Part shown: piece after piece, positions 60,062-64,000 of the stretch
Layout of the letters: each line of letters opens with the position of its first letter
How positions within the stretch are numbered: position 1 is the first letter of the stretch
From: DASREM01 sp035652095
GTDB taxonomy: Bacteria > Acidobacteriota > Terriglobia > Terriglobales > Acidobacteriaceae
Direction of reading: 5' to 3'
NCBI GenBank assembly: GCA_035652095.1
Contig: DASREM010000056.1
Span: forward strand, 186,001-250,000
DNA: 64,000 nucleotides
Made by a program: the position numbers and the translations under genes
The notes under the pieces: generated by a model
The model's database searches: none
The model's input: only the letters and a program-made list of their open reading frames with translations
Told to the model about the DNA's origin: nothing

Positions 60062-61534
60062 TTATTTTCGTACGAGAATGATACATTGGCCGTCTTCATA
60101 AATGATTTCGTATTTGTCCAGGTTGGCCAGGATAAAAGTCAGGGCTACGCCCTTGGGTGCGAGGATGACCTTTGCCTGATCCAACTGTGGATTTGTCAAC
60201 CACGCGGGTTTTCCGTCCCAACTATCTTCCACCAAGGTCAGGAACTCGTCGCCGTAGAGATTGGTCCGGCCGTCGATGGCAACTTGCATCTCGGGAAGCT
60301 TCCAGATGAGGTACCCTCCCCAGTCCAGCAGGCTGAATAGAGGACCGCTGTAATGCGCGGATTCCAGGAAGTGGCAGGCCTGGGAGGGATAGATACTGTC
60401 TACCTGCGTCTTGAGTGCGTTCTCGTCGAAGTTAGGGCTCAGCGAAGCCGCGACTGCGATGACGAAACACGTAATTACGAGGACGATCGGCTTGTGCCAC
60501 TCCGGAGTTCTCGCGCCTGGCCGCCGGTCTGAAACCACTGCGAGGATTGCTAACCCCACCGTGACCAGGAACCACGAATCGCGCTCGGCACGAAATGCCG
60601 CCATGGTGAAAGCCACAAACAGAATGACAAATAGAGGGCGAAACTGCCGCCGGTAGCCTAACGACAACGCCACGACCAAGGCCAGCATGAGCTCGACGTA
60701 ATCTTTTATCCGCCGGAAGTCCAGCGCCTGCAGTTCGATGATGATGTCGAAGGCTTTGGTCTGGGTCGCGTACTGCCAAACGACCGTGTAGATTCCGACG
60801 AAGTAAGGGTTAAGCAGCGTCGCCGCAAACGAAGCTGCGAGCAACTTCCAGAGAACCTGTGAGACGGCCCACTCCTCCGGACTGACCGGTTGCCGCAGCA
60901 GTTTTCGAATCCATGGCTCGGCTGCGGCAACCGCCAGGGTGAACAGACCGTAGACAAACTGGATGTGCAGGTTTGCCCACAGCAGATATAGCAAGGGAAT
61001 CCACCAACCATAGCGGGCATTATGCTCGATTCGAGCTCGCAACAGATAGTCGAGCTGAAGGATAAAGAACAGCACAGTGAACAGGCCGGGGCGTGGCCAG
61101 AGCAAAGGATAGGTGAGATATAAGCCGACCGCAGTCAGCGCGGCCGCAGGTATGGGCTCAACATAACGCGACAGCAGTCGCAGCAGAGCCCAGGAGATCA
61201 CCAGGGCCATTAGCGCCGTGTAAAGAACGATCCCCCGCAAGCCCAGGATTCGGTAGAAGCCCCCTAATAGCAGTTCGAAGAGCCAACTATAGGCAGCCCA
61301 GGGGGCACCGGCGCGGGTATAGGAGAACGGGTCGCTATGCGGCAGTGCATGATGTTGCAAGATCCAATTCGCAGTCTGCAGATGCCAGCCTACGTCCGGA
61401 TCAATCGCAGCATCGCCCTGGTGCAGGACCATGGCCGCTGGCGTTGCTAATACGGCAATTTGCGCCAGCACGGAGATATGTTCTTTTTTCACGCGCAGCA
61501 GGCCGGCATGGCAGGGAATTTCTCCATGTCTCAT
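60062..61534 (-). CDS. Multi-helix membrane protein, possible GT-C-type glycosyltransferase
   Basis: A 490-residue protein with about 11 hydrophobic helices. The first loop has IDPDVGWHLQTANWILQHHA followed by HSDPFSYTRAGAPW; the acidic pair Asp45/Asp47 and the PxSDPFSY block recall GT-C membrane glycosyltransferases in Acidobacteriota and related phyla. The C-terminal part of about 100 residues is periplasmic and ends with KYEIIYEDGQCIILVRK. The start at 61534 has no Shine-Dalgarno; GTG 61492 would also keep the first helix. Its upstream region is shared with the hybrid kinase and carries the Crp-like site. The sugar donor and acceptor are unknown. Confidence 0.68.
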   Translation of the reverse strand: MRHGEIPCHAGLLRVKKEHISVLAQIAVLATPAAMVLHQGDAAIDPDVGWHLQTANWILQHHALPHSDPFSYTRAGAPWAAYSWLFELLLGGFYRILGLRGIVLYTALMALVISWALLRLLSRYVEPIPAAALTAVGLYLTYPLLWPRPGLFTVLFFILQLDYLLRARIEHNARYGWWIPLLYLLWANLHIQFVYGLFTLAVAAAEPWIRKLLRQPVSPEEWAVSQVLWKLLAASFAATLLNPYFVGIYTVVWQYATQTKAFDIIIELQALDFRRIKDYVELMLALVVALSLGYRRQFRPLFVILFVAFTMAAFRAERDSWFLVTVGLAILAVVSDRRPGARTPEWHKPIVLVITCFVIAVAASLSPNFDENALKTQVDSIYPSQACHFLESAHYSGPLFSLLDWGGYLIWKLPEMQVAIDGRTNLYGDEFLTLVEDSWDGKPAWLTNPQLDQAKVILAPKGVALTFILANLDKYEIIYEDGQCIILVRK

Positions 61535-61559
61535 TATCGGGCGCGGGCAAACATCGCTC

Positions 61560-61575
61560 TGTGATCCAGATCACT
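61560..61575. promoter_or_regulatory. Near-perfect Crp/Fnr-family site upstream of hybrid kinase
   Basis: TGTGATCCAGATCACT differs from the Crp consensus dyad TGTGA-N6-TCACA at only the last base and shares the GTGAT/ATCAC core with the site at 51704-51719. It lies 26 bases upstream of the divergent membrane protein start and about 158 bases before the hybrid kinase start, so it could control either. Confidence 0.6.
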
Positions 61576-61732
61576 GAGCAGCAAGGGGCATAGACGATTC
61601 CTGGGATGCCCTCCCGAGATGACATCGCTTCCCCAAATGAAACCGTCGGGCTTTTCTGTTCCGGAATTCTTTGCATTACCTCCGTTTAAAGTCCCCCTCT
61701 TTCCGATGGAACGGGTGAACGGAGTGAACCTC

Positions 61733-63313
61733 ATGCCCGAATCCGAGAAAAAGCAAAGGTCTTCGAAAGATGAATCACCGGACAGGCTCGCGCACCTGGC
61801 GCGGGCGGTCGAGCAGTCGGCAGACCTGGTCCTGATCACGGATCGGAACGGGGTGATCGAGTACGTGAATCCCGCGTTTGAGACCTTGACTGGATATACG
61901 CGGGACGAAGCCGTTGGCCGCAACGCGCGCCTGTTGAAGTCCGGCCTGCACGATCCCGCATTCTATGAAGAGTTGTGGTCCACCATCCTGGCGGGTTCCG
62001 TCTTCCGCGGAGCTCTTGCAGACCGCAAGAAAAATGGGGAAATTTTCTTCCTGGAGAAGACCATTACCCCGATCCGCGATGCGAACAACGAAATCGTGCG
62101 CTTCATCTCCAATGATCGCGATATCACCGACCGCAGAAGGCTCGAGGCCCAGTTGCAGCAAGTCCAGAGGATGGAGGCGCTCGAAGCTTTTGCTGGCGGC
62201 GTCGCCCACGACTTCAATAACCTGCTCATGGTGATGAGCGCTTATGCCGAACTTACTCTGGAAGCGCTGTCCTCCGACAGCCCGCTAAGATCAAACATCA
62301 ACGAAATCCTGCAGGCGACCCGCCGCGCCACTGACCTTACCCGCCAGCTGCTCGCATTCAGTCGCAAGCCGAAGAGCCTGGTTCAATCTTTGGATCTAAA
62401 CTCCGTATTGCGAGACTTGGGGTGTGTGCTCCCCCGCCTTCTCGGCGAGAAGGTGCACCTTCAGATGGTGCTCGGGGAGGATTTGAGGAACGCGAAGGCC
62501 GATCCTGCCGAGATCGAGCAAGTCATTCTCAACCTGGCGGGAAATGCCCGGGACGCTATGCCAAACGGAGGCCACCTGCGAATACAGACCTCAATGGTTG
62601 AACTCGAGGAGAGCTATGTCCAACATCATGCCGTGGCCACTGCGGGCGAATACGTGCTACTTACGATGGTGGATTCCGGGGAGGGAATTGCCCCGGAGCA
62701 CATGGCCCACATCTTTGAACCGTTCTACACGACTAAACCCAGAGGGAAAGGCACAGGGTTGGGCCTCGCTACTGCATACGCCGTGGTGAAGCAGTGTGGC
62801 GGACACATCTGGGTGTACAGCGAAAAAGGGCTGGGCACAACTTTCAAGATCTACATTCCCACGGTTGGGAAGAAACCGGCTCAGGCAAGCGTCTCTCTCG
62901 CCCCCGACGCTCCCTCCGGAACAGAGACCATTCTGCTTGTAGAGGACGATCCGGCGCTACGGAAATCCGAAATGGAATTCCTGAAAGCCAGCGGCTACAC
63001 GGTTTTGGAGGCGTCTGATAGTGAGGACGCCGTGGAGACGGCGCGCAGCTATTCTGGCGTGATCCACCTCATGATCACCGATGTTGTCCTTCCGAAGATG
63101 GATGGAACTCTGCTCGCGGAAAAAGTGCTCGGACTGAGGCCACAAATGAAGCTGCTGTTTATCTCGGGCTTTGCAGAGCATAGCGTCTCGCAGCGCGGGC
63201 TGGTGAACTCCGAGGGGAATTTTCTCGAGAAACCGTTTACAAGGAGAATTCTAGCCGAGAAAGTACGTCAGATTCTCGGCGCTTCCGGCCGCGCCATGGC
63301 CGCATCAGTCTGA
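61733..63313 (+). CDS. Soluble hybrid histidine kinase (PAS-HisKA-HATPase-REC)
   Basis: About 526 residues without membrane helices. A PAS domain (AVEQSADLVLITDRNGVIEY, NPAFETLTGYTRDEAVG) with a PAC end (ISNDRDITDRR) is followed by HisKA with FAGGVAHDFNNLLMVMSAYA (His159), a HATPase domain (NLAGNARDAMP, DSGEGIAPEHMAHIFEPFYT, GTGLGLATAYAVVKQ), and a C-terminal receiver domain (LVEDDPALRKSEMEFL, phospho-acceptor Asp450 in MITDVVLPKMDG). The DFNN variant is common in hybrid kinases of this type. GGAG lies eight bases before ATG 61733; the frame is open to 61619. The receiver probably passes phosphate on or feeds back; no partner gene is adjacent. Confidence 0.92.
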   Translation: MPESEKKQRSSKDESPDRLAHLARAVEQSADLVLITDRNGVIEYVNPAFETLTGYTRDEAVGRNARLLKSGLHDPAFYEELWSTILAGSVFRGALADRKKNGEIFFLEKTITPIRDANNEIVRFISNDRDITDRRRLEAQLQQVQRMEALEAFAGGVAHDFNNLLMVMSAYAELTLEALSSDSPLRSNINEILQATRRATDLTRQLLAFSRKPKSLVQSLDLNSVLRDLGCVLPRLLGEKVHLQMVLGEDLRNAKADPAEIEQVILNLAGNARDAMPNGGHLRIQTSMVELEESYVQHHAVATAGEYVLLTMVDSGEGIAPEHMAHIFEPFYTTKPRGKGTGLGLATAYAVVKQCGGHIWVYSEKGLGTTFKIYIPTVGKKPAQASVSLAPDAPSGTETILLVEDDPALRKSEMEFLKASGYTVLEASDSEDAVETARSYSGVIHLMITDVVLPKMDGTLLAEKVLGLRPQMKLLFISGFAEHSVSQRGLVNSEGNFLEKPFTRRILAEKVRQILGASGRAMAASV

Positions 63314-63378
63314 TCTGGAAGCGCCCCTCATTCCGCGCCGCAGAATCCGCTCCCCTATAATGTTCCTTCCGTGTTCCG

Positions 63379-64000
63379 ATGAATCCAATTGTGTCCCCCG
63401 TCCGCGAAGACTCCTCTAGTGCGGCCCGTCGCCCTGGCCGGCCCACCTGCTCGCTCCTGATCATCACCGCAGTGTGGCTTGTGATTTACGCGGGAAGTAT
63501 TTTCAGTCCTGCCCTGCTGGACGATGCAGATTCGGTGCACGCGGAAGCCGCCCGCGAAATCCTTCTTCGGCACGACTGGGTTACGCTGCATATCGATGGC
63601 CTGCGATACCTGGAGAAAGCCCCCTTGATGTACTGGGGCATCGCATCCAGCTTCTTGACTTTCGGGGTTGCGGAATGGAGCGCGAGGTTGCCCCTTGTTC
63701 TTGGTGTGCTTGCCTCGCTGCTGGCCGTGTACGCCTTTGGCCGAAAAGCTTACGGCGAACCGGGCGGCTTCTGGTCGGCCATGGTGATGGCTACTGCGAT
63801 CGGTCCTTATCTGTTCACCCGGTTCCTGATTCCCGATGTTCTGGTCGGGCTTTGGCTGACTCTCACCTTCTTATTTTTTCTTGAGACGCTGAAAGATGAT
63901 GCTCCCTCTCGTCTCGCATGCTGGGGCATGGCGGCTGCGACCGCGCTCAACGTGCTCACCAAAGGACTGATTGGCGTCGTCTTTCCAATTGCAGTGATTG
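63379..64000 (+). CDS. ArnT-like GT-C glycosyltransferase (family 39 type), 3' end outside window
   Basis: The frame starting at ATG 63379 (MNPIVSPVREDS) stays open to the end of the window (207 residues). After a hydrophilic start, helix 1 (CSLLIITAVWLVIYAGSIF) leads to LLDDADSVHAEAAREILLRH, where the acidic cluster (Asp48, Asp49, Asp51) and the following glutamate are the GT-C active-site loop. HIDGLRYLEKAPLMYWGIA is the conserved YLEKPPLxYW-like block of ArnT/PMT-family sugar transferases. Further helices and LFTRFLIPDVLVGLWLTLTF follow. Such enzymes use polyprenyl-phosphate sugars at the periplasmic face. The acceptor is unknown. Confidence 0.85.
   Translation, partial: MNPIVSPVREDSSSAARRPGRPTCSLLIITAVWLVIYAGSIFSPALLDDADSVHAEAAREILLRHDWVTLHIDGLRYLEKAPLMYWGIASSFLTFGVAEWSARLPLVLGVLASLLAVYAFGRKAYGEPGGFWSAMVMATAIGPYLFTRFLIPDVLVGLWLTLTFLFFLETLKDDAPSRLACWGMAAATALNVLTKGLIGVVFPIAVI

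Noticed and set aside
1..64000. CRISPR arrays, tRNA or rRNA genes, insertion sequences, prophage
   Set aside because: I saw no regularly spaced repeats, tRNA-like cloverleaf, rRNA sequence, transposase or integrase in any frame.

Overview
The window reads as a soil-type Acidobacteriota chromosome (Terriglobia-like). Three things point there: a PadR regulator overlapping a large FtsX-type permease with the acidobacterial 'duplicated orphan permease' layout, two very large TonB-dependent receptors with an N-terminal carboxypeptidase-regulatory-like domain (Oar type), and an ASPIC/UnbV (CRTAC1-like) protein. I see no rRNA, tRNA, CRISPR array, insertion sequence or prophage. Genes are tightly packed on both strands and intergenic gaps are mostly under 200 bases.

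Layout. 1-7 kb: end of an AsmA-family protein, an ATP-dependent DNA ligase, a membrane-anchored monoheme cytochrome c, and a PadR/permease pair behind a large symmetric dyad. 7-11 kb: two secreted zinc peptidases (M13, M48) and a tiny cysteine-rich protein. 11-15 kb: a Crp/Fnr regulator, two response regulators (one lacking an output domain) and a CHASE3-PAS histidine kinase. 15-19 kb: single genes (Tat-signal F420-type oxidoreductase, YciE/F ferritin-like protein, AlkB-like dioxygenase, SBP56-like secreted protein). 19-30 kb: an alpha-glucan locus made of a TonB receptor and GH13 enzyme, a divergent membrane-bound regulator, a periplasmic GH31 enzyme and a sugar MFS carrier. 30-37 kb: cysK-cysE, an O-antigen-ligase-like protein, and a histidine kinase/response regulator/ASPIC operon. 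37-43 kb: ECF sigma factor, large zinc-finger anti-sigma factor and a second Oar-type receptor. 44-51.5 kb: an NtrC-type regulator, a three-gene cassette (VOC, membrane protein, methyltransferase), an NtrB-like kinase, and the System II cytochrome c maturation pair CcsB/ResB. 61-64 kb: membrane proteins and a hybrid kinase.

The most interesting region is 51.5-59.6 kb. Divergent from ccsB/resB lies a six-gene run: 7-heme cytochrome, NHL beta-propeller, 4-heme cytochrome, about 617-residue outer-membrane beta-barrel, second NHL propeller, and a cytochrome with 11 CX2CH motifs plus one CX3CH motif. It resembles porin-cytochrome conduits for extracellular electron transfer (Mtr, Omb/Oma/Omc, Pio) in logic, but its composition differs because two propeller proteins are built in. 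A perfect TGTGA-N6-TCACA dyad sits in the divergent promoter region, and a near-perfect one precedes the hybrid kinase at 61.7 kb. The Crp/Fnr protein at 11.1-11.9 kb has Fnr-like cysteines but a Crp-like recognition helix (R-E-x-x-x-R), which would fit such sites. Together these suggest a redox-controlled respiratory module. Its substrate and direction of electron flow cannot be told from sequence alone.
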